The notes beneath the pieces were generated by a model. The model did no database searches. It was not told the origin of the DNA and saw only the letters and a list, made by a program, of their open reading frames with translations. A program made the translations under genes and the position numbers. A DNA stretch of 64,000 nucleotides from Chara braunii (lineage: Eukaryota > Streptophyta > Charophyceae > Charales > Characeae): the NCBI GenBank assembly GCA_003427395.1, contig BFEA01000013.1:5470267-5534266 (forward strand), written 5' to 3'. Below are positions 42,925-54,339 of the stretch, in pieces (position 1 is the first letter of the stretch; each line of letters opens with the position of its first letter).

Positions 42925-43640
42925 AGCTAGACCACCCAAACTTATGGAACATGTCTAGCTTAGCCATCGAGTATACACAAACAAAGGGCACAATAACTTT
43001 TCTCTTCTTTGGACATATGATTAGGACGCCCTAGTCGCTCTGAACTATTCAAGTATATAAGTTTTATATGATTATCTGTACTTTATCTTTTAAGGTAGCA
43101 TATGACAGAGCCGATCATCTTTAGCTCGAGATTCAGTCTGCCCCTTCGTACCACAAGTTTATTCTTAATTAATACTCTTTTCTGTTTGTGATAAGCTATA
43201 GTCAGACCACCCAAACGTATGGACCCCTGTCTGACTAGCCTGTTCATAAGTATATAGCCAAATTATAACCTTTTAGTTCCAGTATGTGCGTGGCATTGAA
43301 CCAAGACCACCCAAACTTAGGGAACATATCTGGTTCTCTGCCTGATTCGTTCCCTTAAATAAAAGAGGAAGGGGCTGAGCCACCCAAACTTATGGAACAT
43401 GCTCAGACCTCCTCGTTCAAAACCAAAAGAAACTGAGAAAACCCAAAATAAACAAGGCAACGAAGCCACCCAAACTTATGGGACAGTGCTTGGTTCCTAA
43501 AACGTCGAGCACAAACAACCCTTGCAAGTCAGAGCAACATGACCACCCAAACTTATGGAACATGTCTGGTCCTCCAGGCAATTTAAAAATAAACATAGCA
43601 CTGAGCCTCCCCAAACTTATGGAGACTTGCCCGACCTTTG
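42925..43640. repeat. Hairpin array: constant loop, covarying stems
   Basis: Seven copies of a loop like CACCCAAACTTATGGAACAT. Arms of copies 1-5: AGCTAGAC/GTCTAGCT (42925-42960); TAGTCAGAC/GTCTGACTA (43199-43237); GAACCAAGA/TCTGGTTC with one bulge (43298-43336); CTGAGC/GCTCAG (43375-43406), extended outward by GAGGA/TCCTC with bulges; AACGAAGC/GCTTGGTT with one mismatch (43459-43495). Copy 6 (about 43540-43570) pairs weakly (GAC/GTC). Copy 7 (about 43600-43635) pairs poorly outside but has an inner CTCC/GGAG. Sequence between copies is unrelated. Conserved loop with compensating stems suggests a structured RNA or single-strand DNA element. Confidence 0.85.
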
Positions 43641-44160
43641 ATTGACCCAGTCAGACACGAGCAGTATTGTCTTTCCTCCCATCCTTCCCGCAGATGCAAT
43701 CCCACAATCTGCTTTCAGTCAGACAACAAAACTGAAACTGGCATTGCTCATACCTTCCTTTATTTAAGTCTGAATATTGTCCTGAAAGTCGAACCAATAG
43801 TCAAAGTAAGGGTACAGGCAGTATACTCAGTCAATCATAGCAAGAAATACCGATAGGGGTTATACAAGGTTTATAGAAGGAAAGCAATGGTTACCTTTTA
43901 GTTCCCTGCCTTCAGAACTCCTCCCGAGTTCTGGCAGAGCTCCTACAATCGGTGGGTAGACTCCCCACAGAGTCTCGTTGCTGTCCTACGGGTTGAAATC
44001 CCGCCTGTCACCTTCCTCTCAGAACATGATTAGACTTAGAGTAAGAAGGGCAAAGAATAAGGGGTTTCAGACTTTCAAGATACAAGAGGGGGACCGACTC
44101 AACTCTCAGGAGAGGGCCTTGTTATCTTCCATCGCCTGAGGGCCCTGCAATGGTGGCCAA
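43641..44160. other. Unassigned, with strong hairpin 43906-43937
   Basis: CTGCC-ttc-AGAACTC, loop CTCCC, GAGTTCTGGCAG forms a 12-bp stem with a 3-base bulge. Nearby AGACTC/GAGTCT (about 43958-43974) is another small inverted repeat. No gene seen. Confidence 0.6.
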
Positions 44161-44520
44161 CACGCTCCACAGCCTGGTGAACTGGAGTTGAACCTTTGAC
44201 TTGTTGACTTTCTCGGCGATCCTCCAAGTCGCAGCAATAGCCCCTCCTACAACCTCAACCCCTATTCATCGTTCGTGGTATGAAATGCTCTGGCCACAGC
44301 TCGAGACACGAGCCGAGGACCAAAACAAAAGCAGTTTTCTCCCTCTTCATAGCGAAGGAGAGCGCGACCAAGCTCGCCGTGTAACGACAAAGTGTGTGCA
44401 GATACCGGATGTTCAGTCCTCACCAAGCCTTTACAAGCACCTCTGCTCACAGTCAGGCCCCGTTACTTCGCTCCTCACTACTCGGTATGTCGAAATGTGT
44501 AGCGTACAGGTTGAACAGGT

Positions 44521-44628
44521 AAGTCTACCTTGCTTCTCCGTGTGGCAACATGGACAGTATATCGGCTAAATAGTGAGTCTACCTTGCTTCTCCGTGTGGC
44601 AACGTGGACAGTATACCGGCTAAATAGC
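44521..44628. repeat. 54-bp tandem duplication
   Basis: Two copies of AGTCTACCTTGCTTCTCCGT through CGGCTAAATAG, differing at a few positions. The first is preceded by CAGGTA, a splice-donor-like context. Confidence 0.9.
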
Positions 44629-45621
44629 GAGGCCTGCACCTTCGCGGCTATCCTACTGCTGCACAGGCTGATGAAAATGAATGACATACTCGCTAACATA
44701 TACTCTTGCGATCTCGCGGCCGGCCTAACTCCATCTGCTTTGTTCCGCACCGACGACACCACAGGCCAACGAACGAGTCTTCAGTTCAGTAGTTGACCCC
44801 TCTCCCCCACGGTCTGTAGTATAGGTAGTACAACCAGCAAGTAAGTACACCCTCTCACAACCTCTCCCTAGTTTAACGCGCAGACTATGGTTACACAGTT
44901 ACCAACATTCGTTCGGACCATGGTAAGCTTGCTTCAGTTAGACAGTCCCGACTCCCTTTGCCCACGTTCCGAGTTCGACAGGCATACGCTTTGGGGAGTC
45001 TCAAATCTACGTCCATTGGCGGTGCTACAGTTCGGCATATAGCTCATCTTTTGATTCACCCCGCAACGCCTCCTCATCGACCAGGTACGTGTTGTCTTCC
45101 CCCTCTCCTCACTATCATCCCTACTTGTATGCATGCAGCTACCCCATTATGCAGCCTGCCCGTTGCCCGCCATGCATGCGAAAATCGGGAGCTGCCACTT
45201 CCATCGTTAGGATAAACAAAATCGGAATGAATCTTCCGCTAAAACGCGAAAAGATACATCCTGGTTTTGTTTCCCTTCTTCCCACGCAGTTCCTCTCTCT
45301 CGTAGATGTCGTACCGTTGCCTCAACCGAGAATCTGACACGACCATCTCCCCCGGAGCACCTCAAAACCCCTGACCAGCCTCTTTACTCGCTCGATTCCT
45401 CAAAGAATGGAGTGGGTTATCCCCCACTTCTCCCGCTATTTCTTCACACCCCGACACCACCGCGCACTCCATTCCCCCTCTACCTCTCTACACACTCCCT
45501 CATCCTTAAAACTGACCCTACTAATCGACTCGCTATATGCCCAAATCTTAGCTTTGCATTTGAATTCGCGCGATTCCGTAACGAATCGAGCAAGCTATGC
45601 AATTCTTCGTCCGCCACTCTC

Positions 45622-45694
<73 letters not shown>

Positions 45695-47011
45695 GCGCAC
45701 TTACTTTTCTCACTTACCTTCGCTTACACTCTCCCTTTCACCGTTCTAGTCCCACCATTGAAGCTGTCTCTTATACACATCTAGATGTGTATAAGAGACA
45801 GCACTTACCTTCGCTTACACTCTCCCTTTCACCGTTCTAGTCCCACCATTGAAGTCGCCCGGCCACACAACCACCGCCTAACATCCTCCCTTACTCGATT
45901 CTATAGAGAATCGAGTAAGTTACCTCCTATCCTTTCTCTTTCATAGCTAGCTTCCGCCATCTCCCTGCGACCTCTCTCTTCTAACCACTCATACATTCAT
46001 TGTCGTTCTATTCTAACTACAGATTCAGGCTCGCCATCCGCCCAAATCGATCTTCTACTCGCCTAAATCTATGAGGTATCGTGAGATCTACTTCCTCCTT
46101 GCTGCGCCCAGGCTCTTCGTTCCGCCATCTCTTTCTTTAGTTGTACCTGGCGCAGAACCCCAACCAAGTTCATTCATCCTTTTCCCTACTATCTTTTTGC
46201 AGTTGACGCCCTCTCCCAGGTCCGTTCCTTCCTTACACGCATTCCTCCTTCGCGCTATCCAGTGCGCTATAGCGGCGCATACCACTACATGCCGGAAGTC
46301 AACCATCAAGGAATTCGGAATCTGCTACATGTGTAGCCACTTACCCGCCGAAACGATCCGCCCGACAACACCTGGTGCTGAGATGTTCGGGCCAGCTCGT
46401 CGTTACCGAGGGTAGGAGGATGCCGCCCTGCTGTGGGTCGCCGTCGTAGCAACCCCTCTCGAGCCGAGAGTTTCGGAGACCAAGGTCAATGGCGGGTTCC
46501 AAGTGTGCCGCCTAGTGGCCCATCGCCCCTCGTCTCTCAATGGGCATGCCACCCACAACGACCACAGTGTCGGGAGCGCGAGCCTGTTGCAGACCCGTGG
46601 CATGGTCCGAGGTGCAACGGGTCCCAGCATAGATCTTGGCGGTAGTAGCACACATTCTAGTGCGAACGTCGAAGGTCCCATGTGCTCAACCTAGGTAGAG
46701 AATACCGCCTCAGACTCGTTCTCGGTGCCTTGGGCCGCCCCGCCCCGACACCGTTCTGCTTCTTTCGGGCCTCGACAGGCATACTCACATCTACCCTCCT
46801 GCGGCCGATTTCTCGACTGGTGAGCGGTATACCCGAAAAAAAGGCCCGCACCACCCAGATTTCATTGACCCCTTTGTGGGTCCCTGCGGGCGTACTCACA
46901 CTGAAAACTCTCACTGCAGATCACGGGTGGGAGGCTGTGCGCTTGCTGAGCCCCCTACTACTTCGAGGTTGCAGTCCCCCAGGCCAACTCGAAACGTTCC
47001 CCGAATCTCTC
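44629..47011. other. Unassigned, probably interior beside LTR-B
   Basis: In minus orientation this follows LTR-B and would be its leader and gag, but no motif or primer site is readable. A (CT)n tract spans 45623-45691. The library artefact at 45711-45854 lies inside it. Confidence 0.4.
45711..45854. other. Mate-pair adapter with duplicated flanks (artefact)
   Basis: 45764-45801 is the same perfect 38-bp Tn5 mosaic-end palindrome as at 20016-20053. On each side stands an identical 53-bp segment (45711-45763 and 45802-45854, starting CACTTACCTTCGCTTACACT). The duplicate is therefore an assembly product, and one copy plus the adapter should be absent from the genome. Confidence 0.97.
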
Positions 47012-47435
47012 TGATAAAAGTCCAATACCGTAACTAAATGTACTAGGCCCAAGGCTGGGTCTAGTTTTGACAGATACCTAAATAAACCGATCCTGCGCGA
47101 TGCGCGAACCTACTGAAAACACTTCAAGACCACCTTGTTGTCGATGCTGTCGCACCAATCAAGAAACAAAATCTTTTTAATCGTAGTCTAATCTGAGGAA
47201 TAAAAAGTTGGCCGGCGATCAACGTCGGTTTTCACAATCATCAATAGGACGTAAGATCACGCGCACCTTAAGTCTGCGCGCCCACACACTCTCTAAACTA
47301 GTTGCCCATTCAATCATCGTAAATCAAAGACGCAGCCGCACCTCGCACGACATACTTAATTTCTAAATCAAAATCATTTTCTGTCGCTTGCAAAAGACCA
47401 GGGTGGATACGCTTGTAAGGGTATTCGCACCGACA
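47012..47435 (-). mobile_element. LTR-B copy, minus strand
   Basis: The reverse complement starts TGTCGGTGCGAATACCC and ends GGACTTTTATCA, matching 31818-32306 block by block. Its start directly abuts LTR-A sequence at 47436, so it inserted into, or next to the truncated end of, an LTR-A copy. Confidence 0.75.
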
Positions 47436-48062
47436 GCGCTGCTCCTCTACTGTTCCAGCTGGGTGACTCCAAACTTGCATGCTGCAAATGAGGAGGAGCA
47501 CTTTGCTCCTTGTGGAGATATAGCGGCCTGCTTGCCTCTTGGGTGGTGACTTCCAGGCCGCGTGGCCTTCAAGCAACCTGTACCTCCTTCCTTTCGGAGG
47601 GAAACATCATTGCAGACTCTGATATTGCCCGTACAGGCCCTAGACTCAGACTACTTGGACTGGTACCCGCCTAGACCTAGCCTACAACTATTGGGCCTCT
47701 AAAAATGCCATTTTTTTTCGGCCTCGAGTACCTGACACATTTACCATTACTTGGTGTGGTACCAGCCTACCTGATACTCGAGTGTTTTTCCCTGCTCTCT
47801 AAGTGTCGTGGGCCTATTCCCACCACTTGAGCGTTTTTCCCACTGCAACCCTCAATGTCATGGCCACAGGTAAGTACCGGCCCTACGGGCCTTCACAAGC
47901 CAGCAAGTACCCTTGCAGGTCGCACACACACTCAAGTCGTCAAGCACTCAGACAGGCACACAGACCAGAAACACGCACACACATGGACTTAGGAAACTCA
48001 GCAATCCATTGGCAAAACACAGAAATCAGCTGTGTCTCAGTCTGTGTTTGGAAGGTCCTTAT
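47436..48062 (-). mobile_element. LTR-A copy, minus strand
   Basis: Closely matches 1-670 (same strand) and the reverse complement of 40794-41460. Contains GGGAAACATCATTGCAGA, a TATA-like GATATAGCGG (about 47517), the inverted repeat AGGAGC/GCTCCT beside it, and CAGACTGAGA near its minus-strand start. CACAGGTAAGTACC (47864) is a perfect splice-donor-like match on the plus strand. Confidence 0.75.
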
Positions 48063-48939
48063 AGATATTTATAGCTCTTACAGTGCTCCACCGAGCCACT
48101 TGTCAATTCGCATGTTCCGGAAGCTACGCTGGAGCGCTTGTGCGACTGAGAGGACTGGACGTGTCGATTGACAAAGAGGAAGGAGGGCGCCAGGGCACCA
48201 TAGCTAGGGTCAGGGAGGATGACGACAATCACCGTACCCGCGAGGGAGTAGTAGTCTGGGTAGGAGAGTGTATTCAGGGAGGGAGAGTGAGCGGCCCAAG
48301 GCTGAGAGAGGGAGATAGCGAGCAAGGAGGACTGCCTGAAGTCGAGAGAGAGCATCAAGGGAGAGTGAGAGGGGAAAAGAGAGGTGAGGAGAGTGAGAGG
48401 TACCTTCTTGTTATGGAACTCTATTCTTGTATAATGATGAAGTGTTGGAGGCAGCTCTCATCCTTGTGTGTGCTGATTCGCGATATTGGTGGTTGTGCAA
48501 GGAAAATGATCAATAGCGAAATAGACAGAATTCCAGATTGCAAAATCACATTGAAAGCCTGCTAGTCTAAAGCTGTCCAGAAAGCAGAAATGCACTGATA
48601 TGCACCAAAGAGAACCAAAGCATCAAACTCAAATGTCAATGAAAGCCTTCTTACGCCACCACCAACAATGCGCTCGAAGCTCTTCCTCCTACCTGGCACT
48701 CAGCCCCCAGACTTCAATCATACAGCTATCCTACTAGCCTACGAATTGACAAGCAACCAGTTTATAACAGCAGCGGAAACCAAAGTACATGCGAGTGTCG
48801 CTGATGCAGACCATCACCAGGGTCACTTACGTGCTTTCACATCACCTCATCACTCGCCCTCTCTCTCATCCTTGCCTTCTCCCCCAGGCTTCTCCGTCAA
48901 CCAAGGACCACCGCCATCCCTCGCTGACCAGCCCACCCC
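48063..48939. other. No recognised feature
   Basis: Purine-rich GAGAG stretches at 48245-48410. No gene motif. The right part may be the R/U5 side of the LTR-G copy that follows. Confidence 0.4.
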
Positions 48940-49345
48940 AAGCCCGGCTATGGGGGTTGGGCTATGGCGCTGCCTGCTTGCAGTGCCCTTCTTCCACGAC
49001 CGCCCGCATTCTCGCACCTAGCACACACTCAAGCAGCGCTGCCGCATGCACGTCCAAGTGCTCAAATTCCGAATACTCGGCCAGGCACTTTGCTATATGC
49101 AAAGTGGCCTGGCTGGTTGGCTGCCTAGCCTGCCTCACGTGTGCCCAGGAGCTTCAGATTGGGCCAAAGTGTCTGCACCCAGGCCCATTCAGACAGTGGC
49201 CTGGGAGCAAATTGGTTAGGCTTGCCCAACCACGCAGAAGGTGTTTCCAGCTTCCCCTGTGTTGCTGGAAGAGCCTAGAAGGCTCATGAATATTTCTAAT
49301 TCTCACGCTCAGGTCGGATGTAACCAACTGGGGCGTGGCAACTGT
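48940..49345 (-). mobile_element. LTR-G copy, minus strand
   Basis: The reverse complement matches 26230-26790 (GGCAGTTGC...CAGTTGGTT, GGAAGCT, TATA-like box, GGCAGCGCCATAGCC). The TATA-like TATAT (49094-49098) is the loop of a perfect ACTTTGC/GCAAAGT stem, continued outward by CCAGG (49081-49085) and CCTGG (49108-49112). Confidence 0.65.
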
Positions 49346-51085
49346 CTGGCGCCCACCAAAGGTTTGCAAAATTGACGAATTCAGGCCTCATTGAAATCCG
49401 AGGTTCCGCCTTCGCTTAGAGCGGGCGCATGCTTGCTGTAATGCCCCTCACGGGCATGCCGAGGACGTAAATCCTCGCAGTTGTGAACATTTTGTGAGAC
49501 TTTGGTGTGTTGCGACTTCAATTTGGACGTTGAATGCAGTGGGTTCCTTGCAATCAGAGCTAGAATTGGCGGGTGATGGTGGGAATGGAAGAGTCAGGAA
49601 AATGGTCCTGGAGAAAAAATGGTCCATGGGCGTGAGTAAGCTATCCTGAGTGTGGCAGTTATCTGCATGCTCCATACATCTAGGTTTCTGTTGATCGTGC
49701 GGCAGGATGTCTTGTGGGGCGACAGAGAAGGTGCGAGAGCATGGAGTGAGAGGATTTTGTCGCACTCTGTCAACCAGTCCTTAAACCACCACTACCTGGG
49801 ACTTGTTTTCACATTGTGGGGTACCCGATCTTTTCGGAGGCTGAAATGGAACAATGCTGATGAGATTTATCAATGGTGGCCGCCGTCGGGCCCAGCCCCC
49901 GAATTTTTAGGAGCAGGCTATTTTCCAGTGCTGGCCCCGGATGGGCCAGGAACTCCTCCCCCGACTGGCAGACTCCCGTTTGGACCGGGCGGTTCAGCTG
50001 CTGGTTGCCCCCAGCGCATTTTGGCTGGGGGCAAAATTTGGTTAGGAAAGAGGCCTGGTTTCCTCTTGCAGCGTTGCAGAGGCCACCACTGTTGGGACAA
50101 TATCAGAGGGGGGTAGTAGACCCCCTCCACAGATTCTTTATTCTCATATAGGGCTGGATTTCTTTTTGAACTCTGTCAGAGGAGTTGATTTACTATTGTC
50201 AGTAGTATTGTGTGGTCTGATGGACCACCGACCAGGTAGCACCAATGTTGTCCGAGGTGCAAGCCCAAGAATGGACCTCGCTCGAGTACATGTATCTGGG
50301 AGAGACTACCAGGCAAGATGCTTTCGGACTGATAACCCAGTATCCAAAAAAACATACAGAAAGCACTCTGACTACATGAGCTAAAACTTGAACCCTTAAC
50401 TTTCTAGCAATGCATGGTGCTCTGGAAGAAGTGCATAAATCTTGGAAGAAGCGCATAAATCTTGGCAAGGCATTGGTGAAAACAGATCTCATTCGGCCTC
50501 TTAAGGTATCAATTTAAAATCTGGCACTGTGGTCCATCAGAGAGGTCAGGAAATTTTTGGATGCCTCCAGTGTTACCTCGCCCTGGCCCATCCACACGCC
50601 CTCGCCCCCGAAAGGAAAAATATTTGTTAACACGAACTTTTATTGCAGATTCTGACTGCTCTCGACGAGCGCAGTGGGATCCCGCAGTCGGAAAAAAAAA
50701 GCAAAAAAAAAAGCTATGTTTTGGGTGCAACCGGAATTCTGGTTGGGCCGCCCCAACCGATCCGGCTCGGTCAGGTCCGGGCCAGCAGAGCCGGCCGGTC
50801 ACCTACGGAGCCCTGCTATTTTCCGACTTTCCCAACAGCGGGAAAGGTAGTGGTGGTTTAAACCACCGGTACACGCCCCCAGCCTTGCAGAAAAGTAAAC
50901 TTTTCGCCACAAGAGAAATTTGAGGCTCAAGGAAGGCAGGGCAGTGCGTCGGGGGAGAAAGAGGTGGGCCTAGCAGAAAAAGGCAAATGGACTGTTGTTT
51001 TGCCCCCTGGTACACGTTCAGTCTGTGACTGTGAAAACACATGCACGGGCGAGGCCCAGCTATAGCAAAAAAAAAAAAAAAAAAC
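49346..51085. other. Unassigned
   Basis: TGTAATGCCCCTCACGGGC at 49438 resembles an LTR start (compare TGTAATGACCCG of LTR-A). GC-rich unknown sequence around 49870-50110 is open in several frames but carries no known domain. Two near-identical 24-base repeats (GAAGAAGCGCATAAATCTTG type) stand at about 50424 and 50445. A-rich runs lie at 50692-50712 and 51066-51083. Confidence 0.35.
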
Positions 51086-51157
51086 CTGAAACAAAAGGAA
51101 CAGAGTGGCAAAACGCCCGCCANAAACAAAAGGAACAGAGTGGCAAAACGCCCGCCA
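51086..51157. repeat. Tandem ~37-bp duplication with ambiguous base
   Basis: ACAAAAGGAACAGAGTGGCA then AAACGCCCGCC appears twice, with an N at 51123 at the boundary. It follows an A-run; sequencing or assembly slippage is possible. Confidence 0.7.
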
Positions 51158-51957
51158 CATGGCGGGCATGCACTATACGAGGGCAGAAAGCCCTCAAACT
51201 TCAGGAAAAAGGGCAGAAACGCCCGCTGTAGGCAGGTATGCCGCGATTCACAGGTTAGGTATCCGCACCCATTCTGTGTCTGCATACGGGCGCAGAAAAG
51301 TAAAGTGTTCCTGCCTCGTTGGCACCGCAAAGAAAGGAAAAACAAAAAAAACAAAAAAAAACTTGTTTTTTTTTTTGAGTGCCTGCCCGAGGAGAACGGG
51401 CAGTGCTGTGGGAATCCAGGTGTGTATCTGGCTCAGGAAGTGGACACAATGAATCTCGTGTGGACCATGTGGCAGCACAGCTGTCAGAGGACAAACATGG
51501 TGCCCTAAGATCTTGCAGACAATCTCGTGTCCTAAGGTCCTCTGCTTTATTTTGTTTTCAGCTGTAAGGGAAAATTATATACTACTGCCCGCACGTTTTG
51601 CGAACAGGCAGCCATTCATGATGAGGCGCCTGCATCTGGCACCTGATATGTGCTACATGCGGGTGCTCTCTCCTGTGGGTGTCTGGCTGGGTGTCAAGGA
51701 GTGAAAACAGCGGCCTCCTTTTCATTCCATCGCCTGACAGCAGGTCCAGCACAGAGGCCAGTACCGGTACCACCCCAATTTTCCAAGAGCTGGTGCCCAT
51801 GGCTTTCAGGCTCGACAGAATTCAAAATTTAGGCTCGTACATTTAGCGTCGGGTGTGCTGGTGGTTTAAGGTGGGCGGCCTTGCCATCAAACGCTGGGAG
51901 GTGCTCAGGACGAAACTCTGAGCATATATGCTGCTGCAGGCCTGAGGTGCAAGGTGG
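51158..51957. other. No recognised feature
   Basis: A- and T-runs at 51350-51376; unassigned otherwise. Confidence 0.35.
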
Positions 51958-52509
51958 ATGCATGGCGTGGAGTTAAGAGCTGACCATAGTGAGTTGGTGT
52001 TCAAGGTCAGTAATCTGTGTGGACCGAGGAGGGGGTGGGAGAGGGTGGACAGTAAGGGGGTAGTGAGGAAAGTGGTGGAGAGTCTGTCAAATGTTGTGGA
52101 GAATGCGGAAACAATGTGGAGAACATTGCCCATAGAGGAGGACGGCATGTCTATTGAGGATTGTGGTGAGGAGGAGCATACAAGGGTGGACTACCTGTGC
52201 TGCAACTGTGCAAGAAATGTGGAATACAAGTAAGAGCTTCTGGTTTTGTATTTGGGACCTTGCCTTGCCATGCACCTCGTCGACTTTTAATTTCTTTTTA
52301 GAATTTTCTGTTGCGTGTGCACCTCATGCAGCACAGCAGTCAAGTGCAGGCTGTGCTCCGACCGTTGTGTGCATGAGCTCTTTCTGCTGTTTACATCCAG
52401 AATGGTGGTGACAAAGTTGCTGGTTGGATGGATGTGCAGCTTGGCTTGTGGAGGGATTGGCTGCATTCCTTACAGACATCTTTGTTCGCCGGGCTTTTGG
52501 TGCCAATGA
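51958..52509 (+). CDS. Possible two-exon Cys-rich protein, unknown
   Basis: First exon 51958-52229 from an ATG: 90 codons, acidic in the middle (IEEDGMSIEDCGEEE), ending DYLCCNCARNVEYK. A GT donor (52230) and an AG acceptor (52301, after a pyrimidine-rich TTTCTTTTTAG) bound a 72-bp intron. Removing it keeps the frame and joins to IFCCVCTSCSTAVKCRLCSD and RCVHELF, continuing to a stop at 52509. The joined region has closely spaced CxC and CxxC pairs, as in zinc-binding modules, but no family is recognised. The start, the intron and the coding status are inference; the reading could be chance. Confidence 0.3.
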
Positions 52510-52776
52510 ACTGGCGTATTGGCGGTATAAGGTAATTCTTCTGCTGTTCAATATCTCAAGATTGCTTTTGATCGCTTTCCTTGTGAGCACTCTCAGGATG
52601 AGAGTCAATCTGAGCGTATTGTTCTTTTATTTTCTCCCGATCGAGAGATGATTCTGCAATCTTTGCTTTTCCGCATTACATAGGAAGTTTGCAGGGTTGG
52701 TCTGCTTTCCTTTTGGGTGATGTTTTGCATTCAGAGTCTTCAGAGAAGTTAAGACTGAATTATTATGTTTCTTTCG

Positions 52777-52846
52777 AGGCTACCAGAGTGGCCCGGGACC
52801 GCTTGTCCGGCTGGGCCATAAAAATTAAAAATAAAAATGAAAAAAA
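52777..52846 (+). repeat. GC hairpin plus (AAAAT)n tail, copy 2
   Basis: AGGCTACCAG then TGGCCCGGGAC...GTCCGGCTGGGCCA, a long self-complementary stretch, then (AAAAT)-type tail. Same layout as 22166-22269 with different hairpin sequence. Confidence 0.5.
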
Positions 52847-54339
52847 TGTTTTCTTAACTTTTTAGCCTTAAGTGATTGCTGCTGAGCCGAAGGTTAGCGC
52901 TAATTCTGCGATCCGCCGCCTGCCAACTACCGGCCCCCACCCTTGGGCGAGTAGGATGGGAGAGCATCGCACCAAACGCGGTAATAATCGAGACAGCTTT
53001 TTGTTTTTAATCTGGGCGGGAATCTCGAGAGGGCGCCACGCCTTCGGGCGTGGTGAGGAAAACACATAGCCAAGACAGCTCCATCATCACCACAGAAGAA
53101 GCGATCGAAAGACACGACAGCGAACTTCCAAAGAAGGGTGAAGATAAAGGCAGGGAGGACTGGGAAAGGACAGAACTCGCTGGAGAGCAAGACGGGAACC
53201 GGGGAAGAAAAGGAGAAAGTGGAGGGGAAGAGTGGCGAGAGAGGGAAAGCCCCAGTAAGGACAGAGCAGAAATGGACAAGACTGACAAAAGAAGGGAACC
53301 ATTACGTGGAGAAGCGTAGGAGTAAAGGCGAAGCAAGAGAAGGAAAGTACCCACACGCAGGACAACAGGGAGGACGCAAGGTGCGGAGAGGACAATAGAG
53401 GAACTAGTGGGCAGACAAATACGGAAGTGGCTCAAGCAAGCGAACCGACAGCGGAGAGGAGAATCGGGAAGAGAGTAGAAGGTGAGACCTACCCCGTTAA
53501 CTCACCTCCAAAGCAGAGGGTGAGTTGCAACCGCACTACCTCGCCCGGTGTGGAGTATCGAGCTTTTTCTACTGCCGCTTTCTTCCGCAGTAGTATTCAC
53601 CTATTTGCTGAATGCGAACAAGGCACATATTACGAAGGGCACCATGGAGGCGAGCTTTAAGTAGTGTAGTCCAAGGCTGAGTTATCGAACCACGCATTCT
53701 CTTCGATTTTATGAGCGGAAGAGAAGCGATCATAGCAACAATCAGTGTCTCTGTCAAATCCAACCACGAAAAAGGCGTGGAGGGAAACCAAATTTTGGAA
53801 AACTTCCTTTTAAAGCAACGCGAACCTCAGTCCCATAGAATGCTTGAAGGGCTCATAATAGCTACATAGTAGCATAAACGACAAGGAGAGAGACGAGAAG
53901 GGAAAAGAGAAGGAAGCAGCAAAGGACGGGAATAAGGAGTCACAGCAGTAGGGAAACGGAGAGGGGTCTGCTCCACTAAAAAGAGGACAGAAAGAGTGCT
54001 TACTTCTTACTCCCACACTCTACCACATTCTCCCACACACAATCTTTCACATTAATCATCGGCCTCAAACTTTTATTACCTCCACTATTTTTAACTTCTT
54101 AAAAAATTATTTGGCATTAATATTCTTGAAATCAATCAGTTTTCTGCCATTACTATTTCATTACCTCCACTATTTTTAACGTTATTACGGTCATCACTGC
54201 ATTTATTCTACTGTCCTTGCTGCCACACTCCATTAACGGTAATTGCGAACCATCTCTGGGATTACTTTCACATTCGTAGCCCCCTTTCTCATTACGTTTT
54301 TCAGATCTGGATCCTCCCCAAGCGGAGCAGTGGAAAATC
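52847..54339. other. No recognised gene
   Basis: 53090-53470 is strongly purine-rich on the plus strand and is open in more than one frame for that reason. Nothing else was seen. Confidence 0.4.

Noticed and set aside
42925-43640. CRISPR-like array
   Set aside because: Repeats are regular in loop only, spacers vary widely in length, and the context is eukaryotic; a hairpin family fits better.
53007-53435. Long open frames on both strands in purine-rich DNA
   Set aside because: Low-complexity composition suppresses stops; no motif supports coding.
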